Origin: Companilactobacillus nodensis DSM 19682 = JCM 14932 = NBRC 107160
GTDB taxonomy: Bacteria > Bacillota > Bacilli > Lactobacillales > Lactobacillaceae
Direction of reading: 5' to 3'
Assembly: GCF_000615905.1 (NCBI RefSeq)
Contig: NZ_BAMN01000004.1
Span: forward strand, 1-64,000
Length of the DNA: 64,000 nt
Below, piece by piece: positions 37,836 to 49,173 of the stretch (positions are counted from its first letter, which is position 1; every line of letters starts with the position of its first letter). Position numbers and translations under genes: made by a program. The notes under the pieces were generated by a model. The model ran no database searches. It saw only the letters and a list, made by a program, of their open reading frames with translations, and had not been told where the DNA came from.

Positions 37836-40490
37836 TTATTTAAGTTCTTTTTGCCATTTATATAACAGATTGATGGCGTCAATTGGTGTAACACTCATCA
37901 AATCTTGATTTTGTAATTCATCAACAACTTTCTTCTCACCTTTATTTAGCTTAGCCTTTGGCTTGGCATCAAGTTCTGGGAAAAGTGAAAGTTGTGAATC
38001 TGGCTCTGGTTCATTGACTGTTTCAACATCTGCTTGTGGTTGTGGTTGTGGTTGTGGCTGTGGTTTTACTTCTGATTCCACAACCGGTTTGGCATCTTCA
38101 ACTTTGATACCCTTAGGAGCTGTATCTTCCAAGCCGCTAAGAATCGTATCTGCACGGCTCAGAACTTCATCCGGTAATCCAGCTAATTTAGCAACATGAA
38201 TACCGTATGACTTATCCGCAGGTCCGGGTAAAACCTTGTGCAAAAATACCAAAGTTCCGTTCTCTTCTGATGCGTCAACGTGGACATTTTTAACTCCTGG
38301 CAACTGACTCTCAAGTTCAGTCAACTCGTGATAGTGAGTTGAGAACATCGTCATGGCTTGAACATTCTTGTCGATATATTCAATGATAGCTTGCGCTAAC
38401 GCCATCCCATCATAAGTAGCCGTTCCTCGACCAATTTCATCGAAGATTATCAGACTGTTCTTCGTCGCATTCTTCAAGGCATCATTGGCTTCGCGCATTT
38501 CAACCATGAAGGTACTATCACCAGAGATCAAATCATCAGCTGCACCGATCCGTGTAAAGATATGATCAAAAATCGGCATCGTAGCAGATTCAGCTGGAAC
38601 AAAACATCCCATCTGAGCCATGATGACTGTTAATGCCATCTGACGCATATAAGTACTCTTACCAGACATATTAGGTCCAGTTATCAACAGGATATCAGTC
38701 TCGTTGTCGAAAGTTACATTATTTGGAATATAACTATTATTACTGAGGACTTTTTCCACAACTGGATGACGTCCGTTGACAACTTTTAAATCATGTCCAT
38801 CGACAAACTTAGGGGCAACATAATGATAAGTTTCGCTGATCACAGCAAAACTCTGCAACACATCTAACTGTGACAAAACATTAGCTAGCGATTGCAGACG
38901 TCTGATTTGTTCCTTAACAGCCTTTCTAACTTCTGCGAACAATTGATGTTCCAATGCTTGAGATTTATCTTCAGCCTCAAGAATCAAAGTTTCTTTTTCT
39001 TTTAACTCCGGAGTGATATATCTTTCGGCGTTCGTCAAAGTCTGTTTTCTTTGATAGCGTCCTTCTGGAACCTTGTCAATATTAGACTTTGTAACTTCAA
39101 TGTAGTAACCGAAAACCTTGTTGTAACCAATCTTCAAATTACTGATTCCAGTAACTTCTTGCTCTTGAGCACGTAGTTCCGCGATCCACTTCTTACCATT
39201 CTTCGAGGCATCTGTGTACTTATCAAGCTGTTCATTATAACCTTCCTTGATAAGTCCTCCACCCGTAGTTGAAATTGGTGGTTCATCGACAATAGCTTCT
39301 TCGATCAGTTTGCGAACATCACTGACATCATCGATCTGCTCAATATAGGCATCCAAGTCATAATCACCGATATCCAGGAGGATCTCTTTGATCTTTGGAA
39401 CTTGTTCCAATGAAGTCTTCAATTGAATCAAATCACGACCGTTGACTGTCCCATACGCTACACGACCTGCCAAACGTTCCAAGTCATATACTTTGGTCAA
39501 ATAATCTTGGAATGATGAACGTTGAAAATAATTGTCCAAGAATACTTGGACAATATGTTGACGCTTCTCTAATTCTGTTTGATTCAATAATGGTCTTGCC
39601 AACCATTGTTTCAACAGACGTCCACCCATGGCTGTTTTGGTTTCATCTAGCAACCACAATAATGTTCCTGACTTTTTATTTGTTCGCAAGTTTTTGAACA
39701 ATTCCAAGTTGCTTTGGGCAGTATGATCCATTGATAAATAAGCTGTCGTCTTATACGTCTCGGCAGCCTTCAAGTGATCTAATGAACGCATCTGCGTATC
39801 AACCAAATAACTAATCAACGTCTTAACAGTGTCGACTTGCAACTCTTCAGTCACATGACTGTAGTCGAAGGCGAAGTTTTCATCAAGACTATCAATAGTA
39901 GAAACTAGAATACCTATTTTCTTAATTGGATCAAGAAACTTCTGTGGAAAGTCTTCAGCGACAACTGTTTCTTTGGTATTGAGATTCTGTAATTCATTAG
40001 TCAGATCCATAAAATTATCCACTGAGGTAACTTTGACTTCACCAGTTGATAAGTCAGCATATGCTAAACCAAAACGGTTCTTATCACGATTGATAGCTGT
40101 AATATAGTTATTCTCAGTTGCGGTATTGGCTGATTCATCCATGATCGTACCGGGGGTAACGATTCTCGTGATACCACGCTTAACCATTCCTTCAGCGAGC
40201 TTAGGATCTTCCAGTTGATCACAGATAGCAACTTTGTAACCTTTATCCACAAGGGTATCAATGTATCCTTGGATAGCACGGTGAGGAACTCCACACATAG
40301 GAATATCTTCATCCGCTTTTTTATTTCGTGATGTCAATGTTAGCTCTAGTATTTGTGAACCTTTGATTGCATCATCATAGAACATTTCGTAGAAGTCACC
40401 AACACGATACAACAAAAAAGCATCTGGATTTTCCTTTTTCATATCCAGATATTGTTGCATCATTGGTGTCTCTTTAGTTTTTTGTGGCAT
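37836..40490 (-). CDS. mutS: DNA mismatch repair protein MutS
   Basis: An 884-residue protein. The mismatch-binding domain has the Phe-x-Glu motif ([16 protein letters not shown]), the ATPase has Walker [32 protein letters not shown], and [10 protein letters not shown]. Near residue 815 there is a repeated Gln-Pro tract (QPQPQPQPQ) encoded by a tandem hexamer, in the linker before the C-terminal MutL/beta-clamp region. It recognises mismatches and recruits MutL. It appears intact even though mutL is broken. GGAGG precedes the ATG. Confidence 0.95.
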   Translation of the reverse strand: MPQKTKETPMMQQYLDMKKENPDAFLLYRVGDFYEMFYDDAIKGSQILELTLTSRNKKADEDIPMCGVPHRAIQGYIDTLVDKGYKVAICDQLEDPKLAEGMVKRGITRIVTPGTIMDESANTATENNYITAINRDKNRFGLAYADLSTGEVKVTSVDNFMDLTNELQNLNTKETVVAEDFPQKFLDPIKKIGILVSTIDSLDENFAFDYSHVTEELQVDTVKTLISYLVDTQMRSLDHLKAAETYKTTAYLSMDHTAQSNLELFKNLRTNKKSGTLLWLLDETKTAMGGRLLKQWLARPLLNQTELEKRQHIVQVFLDNYFQRSSFQDYLTKVYDLERLAGRVAYGTVNGRDLIQLKTSLEQVPKIKEILLDIGDYDLDAYIEQIDDVSDVRKLIEEAIVDEPPISTTGGGLIKEGYNEQLDKYTDASKNGKKWIAELRAQEQEVTGISNLKIGYNKVFGYYIEVTKSNIDKVPEGRYQRKQTLTNAERYITPELKEKETLILEAEDKSQALEHQLFAEVRKAVKEQIRRLQSLANVLSQLDVLQSFAVISETYHYVAPKFVDGHDLKVVNGRHPVVEKVLSNNSYIPNNVTFDNETDILLITGPNMSGKSTYMRQMALTVIMAQMGCFVPAESATMPIFDHIFTRIGAADDLISGDSTFMVEMREANDALKNATKNSLIIFDEIGRGTATYDGMALAQAIIEYIDKNVQAMTMFSTHYHELTELESQLPGVKNVHVDASEENGTLVFLHKVLPGPADKSYGIHVAKLAGLPDEVLSRADTILSGLEDTAPKGIKVEDAKPVVESEVKPQPQPQPQPQADVETVNEPEPDSQLSLFPELDAKPKAKLNKGEKKVVDELQNQDLMSVTPIDAINLLYKWQKELK

Positions 40491-40518
40491 GAATTTCCTC
40501 CACCATTTTGAAATTAAT

Positions 40519-41325
40519 TTAGAAAGTTAAAAAGCTTTGATTATCAGGACTTATAACATAATTTTTGATACTGCGTGCATAATTTGTTTGGTCATTAATA
40601 TCAATGACACAGAAACCGATTTGCATTCTACCATCTTCATCAACGTCGAATTTTGTGGGCCGTTGAGTCAAAAAACGTGTAATGATTGGTTCGTCTTTGA
40701 CACCTAGAATACCATCATATGATCCGGTCATCCCAACGTCAGTTAAATAAGCCGTCTTCTTATCAAATACACGAGCATCATTAGTTTGAACGTGTGTATG
40801 TGTTCCGACGACTGCAGAGACACGACCAGTCAAATACTTGGCAGTCGCAATCTTTTCACTCGTCGTTTCGGCATGGAAGTCAACGAACTTAACAGCATCT
40901 TTATCCAAGGTTGGCAATAATTTGTCGAACGCCAAGAATGGATTATCCAATGGCTGCATTAAAGCTGTCCCTTGCATATTGATAATGTAAACTTTCTTTT
41001 GATTGACTTTTTTCTCAATCACTCCACGTCCCGGTACGTTATCGCCTGAAAAATTATAGGGACGCAAAATATTTTTCTTGGGATCATCTATAAAGTCCAA
41101 TACCTCTCGCTTGTCCCAAATATGATTACCGCCAGAAACAACATCTGCTCCAGCAACTTGAATTCTTTGGTAGTCGTCAACTTTGATTCCTTTACCACCA
41201 TTGGCATTTTCACCATTAACAATCGTCAATTGCGGTTTGACCTTCTGCTTGATCTGAGGCAAATAAGTCTCCACAGTTTTTAGTCCGACGTTGCCGACGA
41301 CATCTCCAACGAAAAGTATTTTCAT
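40519..41325 (-). CDS. ymdB: YmdB family metallophosphoesterase
   Basis: A 268-residue protein of the TIGR00282 family. Metal motifs are [42 protein letters not shown] and [10 protein letters not shown]. Bacillus YmdB hydrolyses 2',3'-cyclic nucleotides and affects biofilm and motility decisions; the role here is inferred. The ATG at 41325 is 11 bases after GGGGGA. It lies upstream of mutS, the usual order in lactobacilli. Confidence 0.88.
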   Translation of the reverse strand: MKILFVGDVVGNVGLKTVETYLPQIKQKVKPQLTIVNGENANGGKGIKVDDYQRIQVAGADVVSGGNHIWDKREVLDFIDDPKKNILRPYNFSGDNVPGRGVIEKKVNQKKVYIINMQGTALMQPLDNPFLAFDKLLPTLDKDAVKFVDFHAETTSEKIATAKYLTGRVSAVVGTHTHVQTNDARVFDKKTAYLTDVGMTGSYDGILGVKDEPIITRFLTQRPTKFDVDEDGRMQIGFCVIDINDQTNYARSIKNYVISPDNQSFLTF

Positions 41326-41405
41326 TATATATAATTCCCCCATCTTTACCTATGATATTGTATCAATATTGTTAAGAATTAAAAAGCTAGTGTGCTTATA
41401 CTAAA

Positions 41406-41440
41406 CAAAAACACTCCTGAATTTTTTCAGAAGTGTTTTA
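41406..41440 (-). terminator. Intrinsic terminator after the panE-like gene
   Basis: AACACTTCTGAA / TTCAGGAGTGTT with a T-run on the minus strand. Confidence 0.8.
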
Positions 41441-41443
41441 TAT

Positions 41444-42421
41444 TTATTCTTTAACGGTTGCTAGTAAAGTATCCGGATCAAAGTCCCTTGAGAACTCAGA
41501 TAGATGTACTAGATTACGTAGAAACTCATGTGTCGTTGCTTCATAGTGATACTTCAATCCCAACTCATAGATATAGCCGTTGATGTAATCAACCTCAGTT
41601 GGTCGACCTTTGGACATGTCTTGATACATTGATGGATAGTGTAGTGGCATTGCTTTAGTGGCTGCGGCCACAATTGCCTGCCATTCCTGTTCGCGAGTAT
41701 TCAACAACTTGATGCCAGCACGTTCACAAACATCGAACGCTTCGTTGATAAGTTGCTTGCTCAATGCTTCGGTTGTTGGAGCTTGGATGAACTCTCCCAT
41801 CTTGATACCAAACATCGTACACAAGGTGTTACAGACTGAATTCAAGATAACTTTGGCCATCAATGTCCCTTGAAAGTTAGTAGTTAGATCAGGATTAAGA
41901 TTAGCCTTGGTGAAATCTTCTACAATTTTATGTGTCATTTCATCAGGTGTTTCATTTTGATTAACGATCTTCATACTGCCTGAACCTGCAGGTCCCATGA
42001 AGTCGACATCCCCAGGTCCATTCAAGACAGTTGCAATCATCGCTGTACCACTGATAACTTTGTCAGTATCAAAATACTGGTCTAATTTTTCGATATGACC
42101 CATACCATTCATCGGTGAAACTACATATTGCTCCTTAGTAAATAGATGACCGGCGCGCTTCAAAGCATCCTCAAGTTGCATCTGCTTCACGAATACGATC
42201 CAGACATCAGGATTACCAGTGTAGTCTTCAGGCGAAAAAATATTAATCGGCACCAGGTGTTTGTTCTCACCGTCTCTTGAAACATAAACGCCATTTTGTT
42301 CTTTGACTTTGTTAATTTGTGTATCCCAAATATCCACAAAATCAACGGGAAAACCTGCTTTCTGTAATAATACTCCGAATCTCAAACCCATAGCTCCAGC
42401 ACCTAGTACTCCATATTTCAT
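41444..42421 (-). CDS. panE: 2-dehydropantoate 2-reductase family protein
   Basis: A 325-residue ketopantoate reductase-like enzyme. The N-terminal NADP motif is MKYGVLGAGAMGLRFGVLLQ. The catalytic-region segment FQGTLMAKVILNSVCNTLC (Lys and Asn) and the C-terminal HYPSMYQDMSKGRPTEVDYINGYI motif (Ser-Met-x-x-Asp) follow. It may make pantoate for coenzyme A or reduce other 2-oxo acids. No other pantothenate genes are nearby, so the metabolic role is not certain. GGAGG precedes the ATG. Confidence 0.8.
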   Translation of the reverse strand: MKYGVLGAGAMGLRFGVLLQKAGFPVDFVDIWDTQINKVKEQNGVYVSRDGENKHLVPINIFSPEDYTGNPDVWIVFVKQMQLEDALKRAGHLFTKEQYVVSPMNGMGHIEKLDQYFDTDKVISGTAMIATVLNGPGDVDFMGPAGSGSMKIVNQNETPDEMTHKIVEDFTKANLNPDLTTNFQGTLMAKVILNSVCNTLCTMFGIKMGEFIQAPTTEALSKQLINEAFDVCERAGIKLLNTREQEWQAIVAAATKAMPLHYPSMYQDMSKGRPTEVDYINGYIYELGLKYHYEATTHEFLRNLVHLSEFSRDFDPDTLLATVKE

Positions 42422-42531
42422 AAATCTTCGCCTCCAATATTGTATTGTTAAGCAATATTAGACTTTTTATAATTAATGTCAATAGTATTTAATAAAATAG
42501 TTATAAAAGCTATTTAAATAGATTTATAAAA

Positions 42532-43209
42532 TTAGAATAGTTGTAATATTGGAACAACGATAATTGGAATTAATAGGGATGGCAAAAGATTTAAAACACT
42601 AATTTTTTTGATTTCTAGTAAGCCTAGACCTGATGCCAAAATTAAAATTCCACCGACAATCGTCAATTCGTTGATCATACTAGTATTAATGGAACCTTGT
42701 AAGAAGAAGGCAATTGCATAAATACTTCCTTGCCAAGCAAAAACGGCAATGGCAGCCAGAGCTATTCCTAGCCCAAAAGTTGATGCTAAAACAATCGACG
42801 TGATTCCATCAAGCATCCCATTAGTAAATAAGAAAGTATAGTCTTGCTTCAGGGCCGCTTCAATCGGTCCTAAAATCGACAATGAACCAATACAGTACAA
42901 CAGGATGGCAGTAGCTAGTCCTTCAGCTAGATCACCACCTGAGAACTTACCAACCAGATTATCAAAACGCGACTGCAAGTTTACCCATTGACCAAACAGT
43001 CCTCCGACCGCCAAGCTGACAATAAACAAAACTGGATATTTACTACCAGACATATGTTGTACTACGGCGTTGATACCGATCACCATTGCTGCCAAACCTA
43101 ATCCTTGTGTGAGGATTTTTTGATACTCCGGTTTGATTCCTTTGTGCAAAAATCTGCCGATGACACTTCCAACCAAAATCATTGCAACGTTAAAAAATGT
43201 TCCTATCAT
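42532..43209 (-). CDS. DUF554 family membrane protein
   Basis: A 225-residue polytopic protein with six or seven membrane helices and the family features MIGTFFNVAMILVGSVIGRFL, KILTQGLGLAAMVIGI and LFTNGMLDGITSIVLASTFG. DUF554 proteins are of unknown function, possibly transporters. Its promoter has the 19-base spacing typical of MerR-controlled genes, and a MerR-type regulator gene lies directly upstream, so it is the likely regulatory target. Confidence 0.8.
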   Translation of the reverse strand: MIGTFFNVAMILVGSVIGRFLHKGIKPEYQKILTQGLGLAAMVIGINAVVQHMSGSKYPVLFIVSLAVGGLFGQWVNLQSRFDNLVGKFSGGDLAEGLATAILLYCIGSLSILGPIEAALKQDYTFLFTNGMLDGITSIVLASTFGLGIALAAIAVFAWQGSIYAIAFFLQGSINTSMINELTIVGGILILASGLGLLEIKKISVLNLLPSLLIPIIVVPILQLF

Positions 43210-43246
43210 AATACTGTTCCCCTCATATAAAAAAATCGATAGTTTA

Positions 43247-43277
43247 AATATAAACTCTCTAGTAACTAGAGGGTCAA
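43247..43277 (-). promoter_or_regulatory. MerR-type promoter/operator upstream of the DUF554 gene
   Basis: Minus strand: TTGACC (43272-43277), 19-base spacer, TATATT (43247-43252). The spacer contains the perfect dyad CTCTAGT-T-ACTAGAG. Overlong 19-base spacers with a central dyad are diagnostic of MerR-family activation. Confidence 0.78.
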
Positions 43278-43283
43278 TTCAAC

Positions 43284-44093
43284 TTAACGGACCGGCAGAC
43301 GTATTTCTGTCACGTACTTCGCGTAATCGTTCGTAATACCATAATCAATCAACGCTGTTTCGACAGCATCTCCCGTAATCGTCAACAGATGATCCTCACA
43401 AAATTGAATCAACTGCTGATAAGACTTGGCGGCATTGTCATGCATACCATGAAATCTGACTCTCAAATATGATCCAGCTGGTAAAGTAGCAGTAGCTTCT
43501 CCTTCATCCCCTGCTTCGAGGATCAAAAGGATACCATTATAGTGATCATATTTATTATCAATCAAATTTTCTCGAGCCATTGATAAAGCAATTTTCCCTA
43601 GAAAGATCGATTTATCTAATTTATATTGTTGACGCATAGTCGTCAATGGCAGTTCAATATCTTCACTCAACTGATAATCTTGGCGCAGATAAATTACCGG
43701 GATTTTCGGCAAACTGACTAATTCTACTTGATCAAGAACGGCCTTTTCAGCACTCTCTACTTGCGATAACCTCGTACTGATCCGCTTGTTAACTGATTGA
43801 AGTGTTTGAATCTGCTGATCGACTTTTATTTGTTGTTCCCTGAGAAGCTTTTCTAGAGTTGAAATATCTCTAGCATCGAAAAAATCCTTGATTGACTCGA
43901 TCGATAAGTTCAAAGCACGAAAATACTTGATGACATTCAACCGCTCGAATTGTTCTGTGGAATAATAACGATAATTAGTTGCTGAATCAACCTTGGCTGG
44001 CTTTAATAGGCCAGCCTCATCGTAATAACGTAAGGTTGGTATTTTGACATTGAATAGTTTGGATAGCTGACCGATCGTGAATAGTTGATTCAT
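43284..44093 (-). CDS. MerR-family transcription regulator with GyrI-like effector domain (BmrR type)
   Basis: A 269-residue regulator. N-terminal MerR winged helix: FTIGQLSKLFNVKIPTLRYYDEAGLLKPAKVD, with YRYYS. A dimerisation helix (about residues 75-118) is followed by a C-terminal GyrI-like domain (about 125-269; LPAGSYLRVRFHG, ETALIDYG). Such proteins sense small hydrophobic or cationic ligands and activate a transport gene. The MerR-type operator lies between it and the DUF554 gene. GGAGG precedes the ATG. Confidence 0.85.
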   Translation of the reverse strand: MNQLFTIGQLSKLFNVKIPTLRYYDEAGLLKPAKVDSATNYRYYSTEQFERLNVIKYFRALNLSIESIKDFFDARDISTLEKLLREQQIKVDQQIQTLQSVNKRISTRLSQVESAEKAVLDQVELVSLPKIPVIYLRQDYQLSEDIELPLTTMRQQYKLDKSIFLGKIALSMARENLIDNKYDHYNGILLILEAGDEGEATATLPAGSYLRVRFHGMHDNAAKSYQQLIQFCEDHLLTITGDAVETALIDYGITNDYAKYVTEIRLPVR

Positions 44094-44130
44094 ATTGTTA
44101 CCTCCGCTTCGAATTCAATTTTATCATAGC

Positions 44131-44177
44131 CAAAAAAATGACTATCTCTACGTTGGTGTAGGGATAGTCATTTTGGT
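44131..44177 (-). terminator. Intrinsic terminator of the groESL operon
   Basis: Minus strand: AAAATGACTATCCCTAC / GTAGAGATAGTCATTTT followed by T. It lies downstream of groEL and repeat E3. Confidence 0.85.
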
Positions 44178-44260
44178 TTTGTTTTTAAGTTATTGTCTAA
44201 GTAACTTTTATAGTAGTTTGTTTAAGTTTTTGGAGCTTGGTGTTTGGAGCTTTTGGTGCT

Positions 44261-44349
44261 GAAACGAGTTGCGAAAGACAAATGCGTCACTACGTGGCAC
44301 CTTCGCTATCCTAGGTAATGCTCGGAAGTTAAACGTTTTGTTCCACTCT

Positions 44350-44352
<3 letters not shown>
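44261..44352 (-). repeat. Interspersed hairpin repeat, copy E3
   Basis: Minus strand: begins TAGAGAGTGGAAC, the TAG being the groEL stop codon. Shares GATAGCGAAGGTGCCA and the end CTTTCGCAACTCGTTTC with copies E1 and E2. About 92 bases. Confidence 0.7.
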
Positions 44353-46023
<1,671 letters not shown>

Positions 46024-46037
46024 TCAATTTTAAATTA

Positions 46038-46325
46038 TTATTTTTCAACGATTGCCATGATGTCTTTTTCGTGTAAGATTAAATAATCAGTGTCATCAAA
46101 CTTAACATTTGAGCCAGCATACTTATCAAAAAGTACCTTGTCGCCAACTTTAATGTGCATTGGTAATGTCTTTCCATCTTCTGTTATTGAGCCTTCACCC
46201 ACAGCTACAACTTCGGCTGTTTGTGGCTTTTCTTTAGCGTTGTTAGCAAGAACAATGCCACCTACTGTCTTCTCTTCTTCTTTATCGACTGTTACAATAA
46301 CTCTGTCTCCAAGTGGTTTTAACAA
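46038..46325 (-). CDS. groES: 10-kDa co-chaperonin GroES
   Basis: A 95-residue co-chaperonin ([32 protein letters not shown], the mobile loop; [29 protein letters not shown]). The start is TTG at 46325 with GGAGG eight bases upstream. It caps GroEL. First gene of the groESL operon. Confidence 0.95.
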   Translation of the reverse strand: MLKPLGDRVIVTVDKEEEKTVGGIVLANNAKEKPQTAEVVAVGEGSITEDGKTLPMHIKVGDKVLFDKYAGSNVKFDDTDYLILHEKDIMAIVEK

Positions 46326-46361
46326 TTTGAATGCCTCCGATGATTAATATTTATTTTTAAT

Positions 46362-46388
46362 TTAGCACTCCAAGTTCTGTTGTGCTAA
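46362..46388. promoter_or_regulatory. CIRCE operator of groESL
   Basis: TTAGCACTC-N9-TTGTGCTAA. The left arm is perfect and the right arm differs from GAGTGCTAA at two inner positions. HrcA binding site, 36 bases upstream of groES. Confidence 0.85.
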
Positions 46389-46459
46389 TCACATGTTTTA
46401 TATTAACATTTTATTGTGAACATGCAAGTATTTACCTTTAGAAAAAAATAGGAGAAATT

Positions 46460-47086
46460 ATGAAATATTCAACAAATCAATTTTTAACTCTTGCTACATA
46501 TGTAGCACTACTCTTCATTGGTTCGCTGCTATCAATGGTTAAGATAACTGGTTCAGCGTATTTTATCACCCTAACTTTTGCCGCAATTTTGGCCACTAGT
46601 ATCATGATTTATCTAACGCAAAAAAGTTCTCCAAATGAATTGGAAACTAAAACTGACTTCAATAATAAATTGCAGTGGATCATCGTCGGAAGTGTCGGGG
46701 CCTTAATCATTCAACTGGGATTAGGATTTATTGATCAACAGATTTTTCACACTAGCACAACTTCAGCCAATACATTACAGCTGCTGACACTGGTCCACGC
46801 TTATCCGTATTATTTTGCTTACGTCTTGATCTGTGCGCCAATTATGGAAGAAATAATCTTCCGACGTGTATTCTTCGCAAACTTGATCAAACCAACAAAT
46901 ATTTATTGGGCTGCCGCAATTTCAGCCGCATTCTTCGCCTTTATGCATCAAGATACGAGATTTATGGTTTATGTCGCAATGGGATTGTGGTTCTCATTTA
47001 TTTATTACAAATCTAAAAATATTTACGTCAGCGCTGCTAGCCATTTGGTTATGAATACTTTGGTGGTTATGGTTAGCATGCACTAA
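46460..47086 (+). CDS. CPBP family intramembrane metalloprotease
   Basis: A 208-residue protein with about six membrane helices. The conserved motifs are EEIIFRRVFF (Glu-Glu-x-x-x-Arg), FFAFMHQD (His) and SHLVMNT (His/Asn). Bacterial CPBP proteins include immunity proteins of bacteriocin loci and homologues of Rce1. No bacteriocin gene is seen next to it. AGGAG precedes the ATG. It ends 14 bases before element B. Confidence 0.82.
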   Translation: MKYSTNQFLTLATYVALLFIGSLLSMVKITGSAYFITLTFAAILATSIMIYLTQKSSPNELETKTDFNNKLQWIIVGSVGALIIQLGLGFIDQQIFHTSTTSANTLQLLTLVHAYPYYFAYVLICAPIMEEIIFRRVFFANLIKPTNIYWAAAISAAFFAFMHQDTRFMVYVAMGLWFSFIYYKSKNIYVSAASHLVMNTLVVMVSMH

Positions 47087-47100
47087 GGTTTGCACTTCTA

Positions 47101-47524
47101 ATGCCGCTTCCGGTGGTAAAAAAGTTCCCTGCCGTTGGACCGGTTCGAGCAAAGGTCTCTCACCTCGACTTTAAGCTTTGCTTCGCAAATCTCAAAGTTC
47201 ATCCTGTGGCGTTCCGCCACTTTTAAGGCTGGTAATTTTTCACCACCTCCAGCTCTATGTATCATATACATTCACATTTAAAATCTTACACGTTAGCTTC
47301 AGCTTCAATAGTGGCTATCCATAATATTTATCACACAATAAGTCGGAGGTTGAAAGTGACGGAGATCCGCAGTGACAGTGATGTAGAACGGAGGATTTTC
47401 CCGTTCGTACAGCACAGGATGTTTTTGAAATCCATAGTCTGCGGAGTTTAAAAGTAAGACTTCAGACCGCTCCTTGGCTGAAGTCGTTCCCACTGCAAGC
47501 TCCGTCATTTTCAACCGTAGACAT
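47101..47524. ncRNA. Structured element B: candidate large noncoding RNA (copy 2 of 2)
   Basis: The region between the CPBP and symporter genes (about 496 bases) holds no credible gene. It contains a 424-base element related to element A. Shared single-stranded or loop pieces: ATGCCGCTT, CTGCCGTTGGACC, the identical 20-base hairpin AAGCTTTGCTTCGCAAATCT (47173-47192), CCAGCT, GCAGTGAC, GATTT, AGACCGC-x-C-x-TTGGCT. Its stems differ in sequence but pair: GGTTGAAA-TGACGGAG (47348-47364) with CTCCGTCA-TTTCAACC (47500-47516), GAACGG/CCGTTC, GACTTCAG (47458-47465) / CTGAAGTC (47478-47485), TCGAG/CTCGA, GTGGCG/CGCCAC. Strand not decided; no known family recognised. Confidence 0.6.
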
Positions 47525-47542
47525 AAAACATAAAATCAAAGC

Positions 47543-47587
47543 AAAAAAAGAATTACAACTTCAATAAAGTTGTAATTCTTTTTTACA
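47543..47587. terminator. Bidirectional intrinsic terminator
   Basis: AAAAAAGAATTACAACTT / AAGTTGTAATTCTTTTTT. Serves the minus-strand symporter gene and could end a plus-strand transcript of element B. Confidence 0.88.
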
Positions 47588-48863
47588 TACCACGCTTATA
47601 ACTAGCGACATACTTCTTCCGCTTATCATCATCAAACTCATCTTCACTCTTAGCAATAATAATTGTGGCAAGTGAATTACCAACAACGTTAACAGCTGTA
47701 CGTCCCATATCGACTAGACGGTCGATACCGGCGATAAATGTTAATCCTTGCATTGGGACACCGATAGTTGAAACAGTGGCCAACAGAACGACGAATGAAG
47801 CTCCTGGGACACCCGCCATACCTTTTGATGTCAACATCAGTACAACGATCAATGTGATCTGTTGTCCGATCGACAAGTCAATATGATATGCCTGTGCCAA
47901 GAATAATGCGGCCAATGATTGATAAATGGCGGAACCATCAAGGTTAAATGTATATCCGGTTGGAATAACAAATGAAACGATACCCTTGCTTGCTCCGTAC
48001 TTCTGCATCTTATCCATCATCTTAGGTAGTGCAGCTTCTGAACTGGCAGTTGTGAATGCCAAGACAAATTCATTTTCAATAATTCTAAATAGTTCAAAGA
48101 AATCAACATGGAACAATCTTCCGACAAAATACATAATAACGAAAACGAAGAATGCCATAGTTGCATAGGCAATAATGATGAACAGTGCCAAAGGCTTCAA
48201 CGAGTCGAATCCCATTTCAGCGACCGTCACACCGATCAAAGCACAGACACCGATAGGAGCCGTACGCATAACCCAATTTGTTACTTTGAACATTACGTTC
48301 GCAACGGCATTGAGCAAGTCAGTAATGATCTTACCTTCTTTGCCAAGTGATGCCGTTCCTAATCCGAATAAGACTGAGAAGAAGATAACTGGCAACATAT
48401 CACCTTTACCCATGGCGGCGAAGATATTAGTTGGGATAATCCCCATCAACACTGACCAAATACCTGAATGCTTAGCAGCTGAAGCAGAGGCAGTGTATTG
48501 CGAAATGCTTGAACCCTTTAGTTCGTTAATATTAATGTAAGAACCAGGGTGTGTAATGTTGGCAACAACAATACCAATAATAATAGCCAAAGTCGTCATA
48601 ACCTCGAAGTAGACCAAAGTCTTCAGACCAATACGACCTAGTTTTCTAATATCACCCATATTGGCGATTCCGACCGTCAAACATGAGATAACAATAGGCA
48701 AAACAATCATCTGAATTAATGAAATGAACATTGTACCAATGTTCTGCATAACTGTGATTGCACCCTTATTGTGGTAGAAAATTTGTCCTAAAATTATACC
48801 TAGAACTAGACCGATAATAATTTGCCAGCCTAAACTAAGTCGAAAAAACTTTTGCTTTTGCAA
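47583..48863 (-). CDS. Dicarboxylate/amino acid:cation symporter (DAACS family, GltP/GltT type)
   Basis: A 426-residue transporter with eight membrane helices and two re-entrant loops. Motifs: TASSEAALPKMM (serine-rich hairpin 1), GYTFNLDGSAIYQSLAALF (helix 7, Asn-Leu-Asp) and MAGVPGASFVVLLA (hairpin 2), VVGNSLATIIIAK (helix 8). Imports glutamate, aspartate or C4-dicarboxylates with protons or sodium. Starts at a TTG after GGGGG. Substrate not resolved. Confidence 0.88.
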   Translation of the reverse strand: MQKQKFFRLSLGWQIIIGLVLGIILGQIFYHNKGAITVMQNIGTMFISLIQMIVLPIVISCLTVGIANMGDIRKLGRIGLKTLVYFEVMTTLAIIIGIVVANITHPGSYININELKGSSISQYTASASAAKHSGIWSVLMGIIPTNIFAAMGKGDMLPVIFFSVLFGLGTASLGKEGKIITDLLNAVANVMFKVTNWVMRTAPIGVCALIGVTVAEMGFDSLKPLALFIIIAYATMAFFVFVIMYFVGRLFHVDFFELFRIIENEFVLAFTTASSEAALPKMMDKMQKYGASKGIVSFVIPTGYTFNLDGSAIYQSLAALFLAQAYHIDLSIGQQITLIVVLMLTSKGMAGVPGASFVVLLATVSTIGVPMQGLTFIAGIDRLVDMGRTAVNVVGNSLATIIIAKSEDEFDDDKRKKYVASYKRGM

Positions 48864-48998
48864 TTTAATGCCCCCTTAAAACGTCGGTTTTTATTATAGC
48901 AGATTTTTTACAAATTTAATCATATTAGAATAATATTAATAATTTTTAGTAAACTTATTCGAATATTTATTAATATGTATAATTTTATCTTTAAACAA

Positions 48999-49043
48999 TA
49001 AAAAGCGCCCCGTTACTTGTTTTTGTCGTAACGAGGTGCTTTG
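48999..49043 (-). terminator. Intrinsic terminator after manA
   Basis: Minus strand: AAAGCACCTCGTTAC / GTAACGGGGCGCTTT followed by TTTATT. Lies just beyond repeat E1. Confidence 0.82.
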
Positions 49044-49055
49044 TTTGATGTTCTG

Positions 49056-49173
49056 AAACGAGTTGCGAAAGCCAGATTCCTGCGCCTGCTACAGATAACA
49101 AATGCACCAACTGCGTTGGCACCTTCGTTATCTTAGGCAGTGCTCAGAATCTCCCGGCTTTCTCCACTCTCTA
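49056..49173 (-). repeat. Interspersed hairpin repeat, copy E1
   Basis: Minus strand: begins TAGAGAGTGGAG (TAG is the manA stop) and ends CGCAACTCGTTTC. Long imperfect hairpin with arms GAAAGCC/GGCTTTC, AGATTC/GAATCT, AGATAAC/GTTATCT and TGCCAAC/GTTGG. Nearly identical to E2 (62811-62931). Confidence 0.78.
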
